NCBI RefSeq assembly: GCF_032854445.1
Contig: NC_088307.1
Span: 22,582,017-22,646,016, forward strand
DNA from: Liolophura sinensis
Lineage: Eukaryota > Mollusca > Polyplacophora > Chitonida > Chitonidae
Reading direction: 5' to 3'
DNA length: 64,000 nt
In this document: positions 41,201 through 49,100 of the stretch, one piece after another
Layout: each line of letters opens with the position of its first letter
Numbering within the stretch: the stretch's first letter is position 1
The notes under the pieces: generated by a model
Seen by the model: only the letters and a program-made list of their open reading frames with translations
What the model was told of the DNA's origin: nothing
Database searches by the model: none
Translations under genes and position numbers: made by a program

Positions 41201-41343
41201 TAATGCGTATACCAGCGTCAAATGATCACCGATACATGCAAATGATTACCCTTTTCTGCACCCGCAAAGAACAACATACCTGCGCTTACGGCGGCTAAAA
41301 CAACCGCTAATACCAGACCTGTCCACTTAAAGTAGGCCGCCAT
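26050..41343 (-). CDS. Secreted raffinose-synthase/GH36-like (clan GH-D) protein, paralog 1 (17 exons)
   Basis: Exons in transcript order: 41343-41280, 39739-39441, 39171-39017, 38675-38444, 37814-37709, 36839-36743, 35749-35654, 34999-34949, 33758-33674, 33437-33378, 31936-31760, 30992-30854, 30072-29964, 28213-28141, 27494-27348, 26849-26707, 26284-26050. Total 2268 bp, 755 residues plus stop. N-terminal signal peptide M-A-A-Y-F-K-W-T-G-L-V; beta domain about 22-285; barrel about 285-585; C-terminal beta domain to 755. Motif order F-W-T-D-N-G, Q-Y-D-S-W-W-Y, W-G-L-I-T-Y-E-Q-D, Y-C-M-S-N-P-R-H, R-V-S-T-D-Y and S-T-G-P-V-G-P-S-D parallels GH36/raffinose synthases. The substrate is unknown, probably a galactoside (inference). 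Start at 41343 chosen because exon 1 then has the same 64 bp as paralog 2; in-frame ATGs at 41352 and 41412 exist. Confidence 0.85.
26707..26849 (-). CDS. GH-D-like paralog 1, exon 16
   Basis: Encodes V-I-F-K-H-T-W-P-T-P-G, A-N-F-S-Q-S-A-P-L and C-A-L-T-D-P-C-L-W-H; 143 bp, the same as paralog 2. Confidence 0.9.
27000..27085 (+). repeat. R2 fragment
   Basis: gtgacaattggccagctatc, cactgtcgtcgctgctctgg and ttttgctctctgta match the R2 3' half. Confidence 0.65.
27348..27494 (-). CDS. GH-D-like paralog 1, exon 15
   Basis: Encodes K-A-F-Q-D-G-K-G-P-V-G-E-V-W-S-T and L-T-P-S-D-A-G-F-G; 147 bp. Confidence 0.9.
27708..27960 (-). repeat. S1 SINE, reverse, near full length, diverged
   Basis: Runs from aatttgattggtgttttacg to gctaaccgctgggctaagga, including the reversed tRNA-like head. 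Confidence 0.82.
28141..28213 (-). CDS. GH-D-like paralog 1, exon 14
   Basis: Encodes C-C-N-A-D-G-L-I-L-K-P-S-R-P-A, like P-D-G-S-I-L-R near the end of the raffinose-synthase barrel; 73 bp. Confidence 0.88.
28365..28525 (-). repeat. S1 SINE, reverse, diverged
   Basis: gaagccgggcataaccagga, cacccacgaccatctgcaga and accggagaggaagcttgcat are diverged S1 blocks. Confidence 0.6.
29455..29925. repeat. 23-bp minisatellite, about 20 units
   Basis: Core tttatcacgatactctgatg, then ggc. Looser units already appear near 28910-28960. Open frames through it are by-products (W-W-T-L-S-R-Y-S-D). In the intron after paralog 1 exon 13. Confidence 0.92.
29964..30072 (-). CDS. GH-D-like paralog 1, exon 13
   Basis: Encodes H-P-A-L-E-A-V-V-A-T-L-S-T-G-P-V-G-P-S-D, resembling the H-A-A-A-R-A-V-G-G segment and V-S-D of raffinose synthases; 109 bp. 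Confidence 0.9.
30312..30440. repeat. Short diverged tandem repeat, about 5 units
   Basis: Repeated ctgtggcctaa-t-ttgttaa-like units of about 25-28 bp. Confidence 0.55.
30441..30625 (-). repeat. S1 SINE, reverse, 3' truncated
   Basis: From ggccagcattatgaaggg through aaacccacgaccatccacag to gcgctagcgtgctaaccaac, so the tRNA head is kept. Confidence 0.85.
30854..30992 (-). CDS. GH-D-like paralog 1, exon 12 (RxxxD motif)
   Basis: Starts A-R-V-S-T-D-Y-H-P; R-x-x-x-D is the clan GH-D acid/base signature. Later G-V-A-P-F-K-D-N-F-W-T-T. Twelve bases shorter than paralog 2. Confidence 0.9.
31760..31936 (-). CDS. GH-D-like paralog 1, exon 11
   Basis: Encodes D-W-L-D-Q-E-F-A-G-L-N, L-M-Q-M-G-E-G and Q-Y-C-M-S-N-P-R-H; 177 bp, phase 0 both sides. 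Confidence 0.92.
32340..32505. repeat. AT-only low-complexity tract
   Basis: Mostly taattaat/atatata motifs with many short self-complementary stretches. Confidence 0.8.
32618..32922 (+). mobile_element. S2 tRNA-derived SINE
   Basis: Head cttcggtggcctaatggtaa with B-box-like aatcaaatcccggctc, the conserved ttggcccagtgtcagtataa body and a tail ending gcattcattcattc. Same family as 23500-23857. Intron after paralog 1 exon 10. Confidence 0.85.
33378..33437 (-). CDS. GH-D-like paralog 1, exon 10
   Basis: Encodes F-W-T-D-L-L, then W-G-L-I-T-Y-E-Q; with the next exon this forms Y-E-Q-D, the presumed nucleophile strand. Confidence 0.9.
33674..33758 (-). CDS. GH-D-like paralog 1, exon 9
   Basis: Encodes T-T-Y-A-K-Q-N-G-G-N-Y-D-F-I-V-E-E; 85 bp. 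Donor is gtgaat. Confidence 0.88.
34050..34180 (-). repeat. S1 SINE, reverse, degraded
   Basis: atttcacgtatatcatggcc, then ggaaaccggacagagcccgg with an internal near-duplicate gatggagcccgaaggaaacc. Confidence 0.6.
34335..34480 (-). repeat. S1 SINE, reverse, 5' truncated
   Basis: Well-conserved block from gattggtgttttacgccgta to tacggcgggagaggaagtg, led by a T run (the reversed A tail). Confidence 0.88.
34500..34590 (-). repeat. S3 diverged repeat copy
   Basis: gataacggtcagttttatgg, gagtgcccggagaaaaccac and caacctttggcaagttcc; same blocks as at 10950-11060. Confidence 0.55.
34725..34892 (-). repeat. S1 SINE, reverse, internally deleted
   Basis: The tail half (ttatttgattggtgttttac to cgggcagagcccg) is joined directly to the head (taggctgcgcaagcgcgcta ... 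gagccacggaggcccc). Ends 57 bp from paralog 1 exon 8. Confidence 0.88.
34949..34999 (-). CDS. GH-D-like paralog 1, exon 8
   Basis: Encodes Y-V-Y-N-K-T-G-W-P-V-S-A-H-N-R-W; 51 bp, phase 2 on both sides. Confidence 0.9.
35178..35455 (+). repeat. R2 copy
   Basis: tgtaattccaggccagtggc, cagttagaataaaaccctaa, accatttgccgattatcac and tactctctgtgctgta. Confidence 0.75.
35654..35749 (-). CDS. GH-D-like paralog 1, exon 7 (QYDSWW motif)
   Basis: Encodes Y-V-Q-Y-D-S-W-W-Y-P-K-G-D-L-G-G, then V-F-P-S-G-M; matches the I-D-D-G-W strand end and the F-P-x-G-L element of GH36/raffinose synthases. The second Y of Q-Y-D-N-W-W-Y-Y is P here. Confidence 0.92.
35905..36035 (+). repeat. R2 fragment, diverged
   Basis: gaacagtttgaataaaccct, ttcaccggtaatacgcgtga and ccatttaccaattatc with a damaged end. 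Confidence 0.6.
36108..36200 (-). repeat. tRNA-like sequence (SINE head or tRNA pseudogene)
   Basis: On the minus strand an A-box-like tagccatagctggttaac precedes a B-box-like aggttcaaatccagc. No full cloverleaf recognised. Confidence 0.45.
36280..36560 (+). repeat. R2 copy, near full length
   Basis: Clearest complete R2 in the window: gagtaattttagaccagtgt to ctgtgctgtacgtctttaat, with all family blocks in order. Confidence 0.8.
36743..36839 (-). CDS. GH-D-like paralog 1, exon 6
   Basis: Encodes A-Y-Y-Y-Y-L-T-E-K-N-K-T-Y and D-V-K-T-Y-A-D-E-M; 97 bp as in paralog 2. Confidence 0.9.
37505..37706 (+). repeat. R2 copy abutting a splice donor
   Basis: ctgcttaagccaaggtgctg to ccctgtgctgtaagtctttt. 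Its end lies within about 3 bases of the paralog 1 exon 5 donor. Confidence 0.75.
37709..37814 (-). CDS. GH-D-like paralog 1, exon 5
   Basis: Encodes G-A-L-M-R-Y-Y-Y-G-R-D and N-N-Y-L-G-F-W-T-D-N, the start of the barrel. The donor gtataa directly abuts an R2 repeat in the intron. Confidence 0.88.
37960..38213 (+). repeat. S1 SINE, near full length
   Basis: Head acgtggcctggtggttagcg, B-box-like gagttcaagtccagc, tail aaccaactaagtaaataaat. Confidence 0.85.
38444..38675 (-). CDS. GH-D-like paralog 1, exon 4
   Basis: Encodes G-G-P-L-L-L-F-D-H-D, F-M-A-A-S-V-Y and S-W-G-I-M-G-G-V; 232 bp, same length as paralog 2. Confidence 0.92.
39017..39171 (-). CDS. GH-D-like paralog 1, exon 3
   Basis: Encodes K-Y-G-N-P-T-S-G-T-T-S-G, F-P-S-F-K-I-T-G-E and L-G-Y-V-S-F-G-G; phase 0 in, phase 2 out. 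The end is the least conserved part of the family. Confidence 0.85.
39441..39739 (-). CDS. GH-D-like paralog 1, exon 2
   Basis: Encodes T-W-L-P-S-G-P-S-Y-F-Y-A-D-G-T-K-Y and F-L-Y-H-A-G-E-N; N-terminal beta domain. Twelve bases longer than paralog 2 exon 2. Confidence 0.9.
39790..39920 (-). repeat. S3 diverged repeat copy
   Basis: attttcacttatatgacatt, ggtcatgtttgggagtggag and gccgacttaaagccggagct resemble the S3 blocks. Confidence 0.45.
40163..40335 (-). repeat. S1 SINE, reverse, 3' truncated
   Basis: agagcccgggggaaacccac through cacagcgaccgcattggtga to the head ctgtcacggaggcgt. Confidence 0.85.
41280..41343 (-). CDS. GH-D-like paralog 1, exon 1 (signal peptide)
   Basis: Encodes M-A-A-Y-F-K-W-T-G-L-V-L-A-V-V-L-A-A-V-S-A and one base of G; a clear hydrophobic core with small residues before the likely cleavage. 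Donor gtatgt. Confidence 0.8.
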
Positions 41344-41502
41344 GATGGACATCCACAAATTCAGGTCATTTATATCAAGCAAAGCCGAGAAATATGTTTT
41401 ATCTACTGGCATGATTTTCGCTTATCACTGAGGTCACACGTGGCGAATTTTGAATAGCTAAATGATGACCTAAATATGAAGTGTTGACTGCATGATACGG
41501 CG

Positions 41503-41740
41503 CAATGACAAAACCCCGCCCACCAATCCGGTCGCTATGAGTTCAAGTCCAGTTTTCATTCTGGCTTCCTCTCCTTCCGTACGTGGGAAGGTCTCTCAGC
41601 AACCTGCGGATGGTCGTGGGTTTCCCCTGTACTGTGCCCGGTTTCCTTCCACAATAACGCTGGCCGCCATCGTATAAGTGAAATAGCACGAGTATGGCGT
41701 AAAACACTAATCAAATAAATAAATAAATAAATAAAACATA
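41503..41740 (+). repeat. S1 SINE, head damaged
   Basis: From aatgacaaaaccccgcccac to aacactaatcaaataaataa; the A-box part is lost and an insertion splits the B-box area. Confidence 0.85.
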
Positions 41741-41999
41741 TACAGTACTGGTTGAGAATGAATAAATGATGAAATGAATGGTGATAATTACAGTAATAAT
41801 TCTACCTCTATATTTTCCTTTATATTTTGAAGTAACGTGCAGAATTATTCATGTCTGAAATATTTACCAAATACGTAAAACGTGTAATGTTTGCATTTCA
41901 TTTACGTATTGTTTATCTATGCTAAGAACCCCTCAGACGAAAATGGCAATTTGATCTAATTGATTGATCCATTGATTTATTAATACATTGATTTGTGTT

Positions 42000-42150
42000 T
42001 AATGTTCTACTCTTGGGTATTTTACTTATATGAAGGCGGTCAGCTATTGTGGGTGGAGAATACCGGAATACCCAGAGAAAACCGGAATACCCAGAGAAAA
42101 CCGGAATACCCAGAGAAAACCGGAATACCCGGAGAAAAGCATCAGTCATT
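42000..42150 (-). repeat. S3-type repeat with a 19-bp tandem expansion
   Basis: ttgtgtttaatgttctactc, then gaaggcggtcagctattgtg lead into four copies of accggaatacccagagaaa (42062-42137), an expansion of the cccggagaaaacc block of this repeat. Confidence 0.8.
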
Positions 42151-42367
42151 AGTAAGTAATAAATTCCCAGAAGCAACGAAAAAAGTTTCACCTGCAATGC
42201 CAACTCTTTTTTATGCAATATCGGTGTAAGTCAAGTCATCTCCTAAAGAAACATCATTTGATGATCGCAAGTCCCATTTCAAAACAACCTAGTACCGGTA
42301 CATGAATAAACATAAAAAAAATATACTCCATACGCTCCATGAGTAATGCACGTTATTATTTCCATTC

Positions 42368-42833
42368 AAGGCAAAAGAAATGCCAAAATTAAGTATATAT
42401 GAGATGAAAGTCCAATAAACAGTAACGACAATTACATGAATCGATTTATTTATTATTGTTTTTTTTTTTTTTTTTAGAATTTTACAACCAAGTAAACTGG
42501 TTTTAAAATATCAGATTCTGGTTTGATTGATTGAGGATATCACTGACGTCACATCCATATTTTTGGCTTGATATGGCTCGTTTAAAGGTTTATTCGACGA
42601 AAGCTTTTATAGATCTGTATGTATCTGCATTTTGAAATGTTGAAATCTAGCAACCTGTTTGTTACGTGGCAAAAACCTTGTGTGACGCCACTGGTCAGAA
42701 AGGTCAGAATTCAAAGCTTAAAATCCAAATTACCAGGCTGAAATAATAAATTAAACTACTTTTATTTAGAGTGTTCAATGGCCTTTCATCTGACATATAC
42801 TTCATGCTACTGTTTTCTTTGCCTTTGATGGCA
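42368..42833. mobile_element. Second copy of the TIR MITE
   Basis: The left end caaggcaaaagaaatgccaa is inverted at the right as tactgttttctttgccttt. The interior shares the tatcactgacgtcacatcc region and the gacgccactggtc block with 13321-14091, but has only one CRE unit and an extra T run. Confidence 0.75.
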
Positions 42834-42869
42834 CTGAAATCAGTGGCGACAAGAGGATCTGAAAAATTC

Positions 42870-42990
42870 CCTGACGGAGGCTGGAATTGAACCAGTGACC
42901 CACTCTAAATCATAACATTAAATTCAGCCATTAAAATCTGTATCAGATCGTCTCGTTATCAACTGCGCTCTTCTGCCGCAGCTTCATGAT
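42870..42990 (-). repeat. tRNA-like sequence (probable SINE head)
   Basis: Minus strand: gcgcagttgataacgagac (A-box-like), then ggttcaattccagcc (B box), separated by an insertion too long for a functional tRNA. Confidence 0.5.
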
Positions 42991-43100
42991 AGCTGTTGAT
43001 AACGAGACACTATGGATAACCTCGCAGTACTACAGTAACTGTAAATCATCCAGGTCGTCGTGGACAAGGAGTTTAGTGTGTAGATAGTTACGTGGCCAAC

Positions 43101-43164
43101 ATGGCATCTAAACCACTGACCACCTCACTGATAACTGTTGGTTTTCTTGCGCTGGTTGTTGCGG
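43101..43164 (+). CDS. GH-D-like paralog 2, exon 1 (signal peptide)
   Basis: M-A-S-K-P-L-T-T-S-L-I-T-V-G-F-L-A-L-V-V plus A and one base; hydrophobic core for secretion. 64 bp, same as paralog 1. Confidence 0.85.
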
Positions 43165-46100
43165 GTAAGCTTGCTTGTGTAAACCCGATCGGCTTTTCTG
43201 GGGTTTCGCGAGTTCACGCAAATATCGGACGAGACAGGTTGGGGCTCTTGGAAAAGTAACGTAGATAAAAGACGTTATTTTATGGTGGTTGCTCGATCGA
43301 ATACACATTTGTCTGTCGACTCGTCAGCGCCGTTGACACCTAGCGTAAAAATGTCTCGCCCCACCTTCCTCGCCGATACAAGCGTGAACTCGCAAGAACC
43401 CGCGAGAACCCTGAAACGCCGTTTGGGCCTATTCACCTCCCCACTACTAAGTAGTGTATAAGCAAAAGCGGACTTATAGGGATTGAATGAATGATAATGG
43501 GTTAACGTCACTTTGACGTGTTTCACGCCTTACGCTGCTCAAAATATTCACTCTGTTTCATTTCTGGGAGGCATTTCCATTTACTGTGACAGCTACTATA
43601 ATGGTTCTTATGCAAGAGGAAAATTTAGCTTAAAAAGGCTTTCCCGGAGATTTTTGGCGAAAAATCGATCAGTGCAAATCCACCTGAATTTTGCTACTAC
43701 TTTTTAACTACCTTTCACAAAAATTTATAAAGCGGGTCGCATATAACTGTTTCAAACTATAGCATCATTTTAACAATACAAATTATCCAGGTGTGAGACC
43801 GATAAACATTTCCGCTATAGTCTCTTTGATTAAATCATACACATAGTTGGTGAAAAACGGTCATCTGAAATACACATTCGGACTTGGGGTAGACATGCCA
43901 GTAGGCGGAAGAATCAGAAATTATTGTATTGTCTGCGGTAAGCTGCAAGAACTCTAACCAGTTCTACTTCTTCATTGCCAAATCTATAAAATAAAGCTAG
44001 TCGTTATTCATGACGTCACCTGGTGCTTTTGTCATCATTTATGACGTCGGCTAAACCCCCGTTGCAGCCCAAGCCGACCAGCCCAACCAATGAGGTGTCA
44101 AACACGGTTTTCTCCAGCTATAAAGGCGACCTCTGGCGAGTAAGTGAAAAATTACTGAATAAACCAGTTAGAAAAAAAAAGTAATGACGCCATCCTTCTG
44201 TAATGTATAAATACAAGCATTGAGAAAACACGCATGTTGTAACATTTCTAACATTCTATCTCACTTGTTGTCTACTAATGAAAAAAAATCATTTCTAACA
44301 TCCCCTGCATAAGGCACGAGATCTTCTGAATTTAGTCTGAACGTCAACAACGACGGCACGTACAACATTGAAGTGAACGGGAAAACATGGCTTCCTAGTG
44401 GACCCACGTATTTTTATGCGGACGGGACAAAGTACTCGACAGCAGACGGAAGCTTGAAGCTCGCCCAGAAAACAATTTCAACTGGTGTGAACAAGTTGGG
44501 AGAGTGGGAAAGCACGGACTTTTTGTATTATGCGGGAAACAACGAGATTACGGCGTCTATCAAAACCATAGCGAAGACTGATGCCTTCTTTTTCACCCAG
44601 GTGAGGGCACACGCAGGCTGATTGAAGCTTTCTTCTCGAATATATATCCATTTCTCGCGGGATCGTCTGTGGAGTCGAGAAATTTTTGCAAGGAACCTGG
44701 TGAAGGGAATTCCGGTTTCCTCCAACCAAATGACAAATCTTCGTCATGCATGAATTCCTGTGTGTGGCGTTAGTTTTGGATCGAAAAATTTAACCTTACG
44801 ACGACTCAGAAAGTATAATTTTCAGAAGACTTCTAGGGAATTTCAAATTTTCATGTGAATCGAATCGCAAAATTAGTCACATTTTCCCCATTAACTTATA
44901 AACTGTACTTAAATGAATTATACCAAGAAACGTAAGGTTAATAGGTTAAGGACATACAAAGTTGTGGGTTCAAACTTAGCCTTTAGCGGGGAATTTTTAG
45001 ATTTGACCGCTCTAACTCTCAATGTTGGTGACAAATAAAGAGTCGATGACGTTCATGTGGCCGCAGTCTGACATTCACTGTAAACTACTGCTGTACTGTA
45101 CATGTAAGAAAGTGAATCAGTTTTTGCAAATATAACATGTATACATGTAAGTTCGTCATTTACCTACCAAAGGTCAGTAGTTTTTATTTTGGAATGACAA
45201 CCATCAAATACATGAAATACTCATGAGTAATGCGTTAAAAACGATCAAACACAATATTATTCTGTTTCATTTGTTAGAAATATAGAAACCATACTACCGG
45301 TACTGCATCGGGGCCACCTAATGGCAACAATACGTCTGTGTCGTCCGCGTTTCCTTCTTTCCAAATCATCGGAAAGCCGGGACAGCTCGGTTATCTGTCT
45401 TATGGCGGACAACATCTGGGCTATTTGTACTTCACTGGCAAGTAAGTTTATGTGTGTATTTATTCATTTGGTCAGTACTTATCCACTTGCTTAAGATTAT
45501 TTCACTTACATGATGGAGGTCAGATATATGAGTCGTGCAAACCCTACAGAGCCGACAGGATAGTTGGCAATATAAAAGCTTTACCAAGAGGAAATGTAAA
45601 ATCAGAGCAGTGACGAAAGTGTGATAGTCGACAAATAGTCACACAATGAATTTAGTAACCGGTGAAACCCGGCCTCTTGTTAGATTACCTCAGTTAGCGT
45701 TTTATTTTAACTGTTCATTTAAATGATTAAATGATATAAAATGGCACGCCCCGTAGCAACTTGTCTTGAGTAGAATTTGGTTTAGAAAAAAAATGCAGTC
45801 ATGTTAATAGCAATATACTAAACGTCACCGGTCGAGAATGATCGAATGATTATGGCTTATCGCCACTTTCACCAGTCTAAAAATTATTGCACTGTTGTCA
45901 CCACATTTACTAAACAATAACATGAAAACTAAGCAAAGAGATCATGTCTTGGGAATGCCTTGCGAGCACATTGCATACGATTTTATATTTCCACATTTTT
46001 CATTTATTCTCTTTGTCAACCATAATTATTTTGGTCAATTGACTGTCATATATATTATAAGAATACTATAATTTCAAAATAGTCATTGTATAAAACAAAA

Positions 46101-49100
46101 CGTTAGAACGCGCGTGCATTCATGGTATTATTGTTTTAAGATGGACGAAGAGTACAGCAGTAATAAACGACGGTGTCATCGGCGGACCGCTGTTGTTGTT
46201 TGACCACGATGGGAATGTCCTCATCATCTCGTCGTTCAGCGAGTTTATGGCCGCGTCGCTGTACCACGATGGTGACGTCATTAGCTGGGGCATCATGGGA
46301 GGTGTCGACGATATCCCGGCAATGTACGAGATGTCGTTTATTGTTTACTACTCTGACAAGGGAATAAATCAGGTAACTGGTAACACTGATCCATGCCTTG
46401 GACTGTTTCAAGGTTGGCTAAAGACACACAGGTCAGGTCGAAACAGACATTCGTATGCCTTCGTTAATCATAATAGAACCACCAAACCACTGTGAATGCT
46501 TGGAGTGTTGTTTTCAAGGTTTTTAAGGAGGCTGCACTATGGCGTAAATTTTGAACCCTTTAACAGTGCTGGCCGCTCACCAATGCGGTCGCTGTGATTT
46601 CAAGTCCAGCCCATGATGGCTTCCTCTCTAGTCTTGTGTTGGAAGGTCTGCCAGATACCTGCTAATGACTGTGGTTTCCTCAAACAATAATGTTGACCTT
46701 CTTCGTATAAGTGAAATATTCTTAAGCACGGCGTAAAAACGAATCAAATAAATACATAAATTATACAGTGCTGCTCAATTTTTGAACGCGGCTGTGACGT
46801 TCAATAATTGAGCAAACTACTCTGAACAAATGTGGTTTATGTGTACAGGTATCTACCAAAAGAATAACTTATTAATGGAAATCTAATTTTGAAACAACAA
46901 CGACAATCTATTGTTCAAGATACTTTATAATTGCATATGTTTGGGAAATTATTACACGAAAAGATGTGTAAAAAAAAAAGATCTGTAAAATCAGAAAATG
47001 TTAGTGAAAAAGTTCATTTGCAGTTGTTTTCATCATGTACTTGAAACCTTCTAACCGTAGGTTAATTTCAAAGGGTCTACATAGGCAAGCAATACCTAAA
47101 AATGTATCCAGAAAACAAATTAGGAAAGTGGCTCGTGTTCAAAGATATTTTTTCTTCCAGTTACTACAGCTGATCATATTACGTTTCGGAATTTCAGGCG
47201 ATGGATGACTGGGGGAAACTGATGAAGTTTTATTACGATAGAGATCTTTCGTACAGAGATTCCGATCTTATTGTAAACTATCTCGGGTACTGGACAGACG
47301 CAGGTAAACACTTTATTAATCATTACATGTCTATCTGCTTACATGAATTTGTAAGCCTTCCAGGCGTATTACTCTGCCATATCGCAATATTGCCTCCTCG
47401 GCATTAGACCGTTCCCAATGCCGAAATACTACTTCAGTGTATGGGCCCGCTTGTGTATTGTATGGACCCGCTTGTGTATTGTATGGACCCGCTTGTGCAT
47501 TGTATGGACCCGCTTGTGCATTGTATGGACCCGCTTGTGCATTGTATGGACCCGCTTGTGCATTGTATGGACCCGCTTGTGTATTGTTTCACGCAATGTA
47601 ATATATTTTAGTCAAAGATATTGCTGATGTATTAAAATGTGTACGTTAAGGAACAGCGGCCTCGAAGTTAACTTCACCGTAACAGCAGCCAGCGGCTAGT
47701 CGTGGAAATCGGGCTCCGACCAGTTTGCTTCCACCATAATGCTGTAGTCTAATACAAGTACATAGTTAATCTCAACTTAGAAAGTCTGGTGTCAAGGTCG
47801 AGTCTTCCGGATGTGTTTCGAAGGACGTCACGGCACTTATGTGTTGTGTTATTACTGCCTCAGGCAACGCATCGGTGTGGTATGATGTCAGAATTAACTC
47901 TAAAAGTATAACGATTTGTTTCCTTGGTCTTGGCTGCGACGTATGGAAATACAGTAGATTTTGTGATGTTAGATTGCCAGTTTCGACATTTTATTCCGTT
48001 CTCTGGGTTTTTACATGATCGGAATCGTAGAACGGTGTTGGGGGAGGGGGTCGGAGTGGGTACCAAACCATCTATCTGCAGTTTCGCAGGCTCAGCACTG
48101 GGATAGGTTACTGAAAGAAAATTACCGTGTAGTTAAGATATGTCTGAAATGTACGGTATTGTCGCCAGTTTCTGGTTTTCAAATTTTTATTTTCAATTTC
48201 GATGGTGTGTAATTTCATACACAAAACAGCATTCGAAAGTATGAAACGCGAAGGCATTTAGGTAAGTACATGTATATACGAGAAAACCTAGAAACCCGCG
48301 AAAAATGAAAACTGCTTATATGAGTTCTAAACCTTCATTGTGTAAGGGTACCAATATCGGACAGTAATGATGAAAAACAACTGGCTTTTTTAACTCTCGG
48401 ATTAGCGATAAGCCTTACACAAGATCAAACACAGAAACACGATGACTCTTGAATAAGTTCAATACATATATCTGAACAAGGTAAACAAACAATACAACTG
48501 ACAGTAATATACAACACAATACAAATAATTACAAAAATATGTAGTGTCTTACTGAAGAAAGCGCCCAAATCCGGATGGAGTATTTTGACTTCCAAAACCG
48601 AGTCAGTCCATGTAAATACAGAATCCACAGTTAATAGGAATTCACCAATCTAAGGATGACAGTCCGATAAGTGACAAGTTGTATTGGGCATACACGACAC
48701 CCTGACGATGGTTGATCCCCAACTGCCTGTGAAGGTATAACTTCTCAGGTCGGACGGGTTGACATTATCGTCCTAGATGCCGAGCTGGCGTGTATGGTTC
48801 ACTCCTCGGAAATATACGCAAAGTCACTTTCATGGTAAACTAGGAAGAAATGTATGTAATCGCACAAGCAGACAATGAGCAATACAAGCTCAAAAATAAC
48901 GTCTCAAGAAATTAGCAAATGGCGAAACACAAGCCCACAAAGTGCTACGTACAGAAAATGTAGTACAAATGACGAATGTCGAATGACGTGATAGCCGATA
49001 TCTCCAAACCAGATAAAATCCGTCACAGTGGATAACAGTAAATACGATTGCTCTCAAGTGGACTTGAGTAAAGGACTGCTCTCACGTAGACTTGAGTAAA

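Larger units (their letters stand above)
41344..43100. promoter_or_regulatory. Shared intergenic region between divergent paralogs (candidate bidirectional promoter)
   Basis: The start codons of paralogs 1 and 2 face away across 1.76 kb. No TATA box is obvious near either. The region holds an S1 SINE, a 19-bp tandem repeat and the second MITE copy, which brings one TGACGTCA (near 42544). Shared control is an inference from geometry; transcription start sites cannot be read here. Confidence 0.45.

Noticed and set aside
36108-42990. Functional tRNA genes at 36.1 kb and 42.9 kb
   Set aside because: A and B boxes are present, but spacing or stems do not form a cloverleaf; SINE heads or pseudogenes fit better.
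47418-47627. ORF with W-T-R-L-C-I-V repeats
   Set aside because: Lies wholly in an intron of paralog 2 and comes from a 21-bp tandem repeat.
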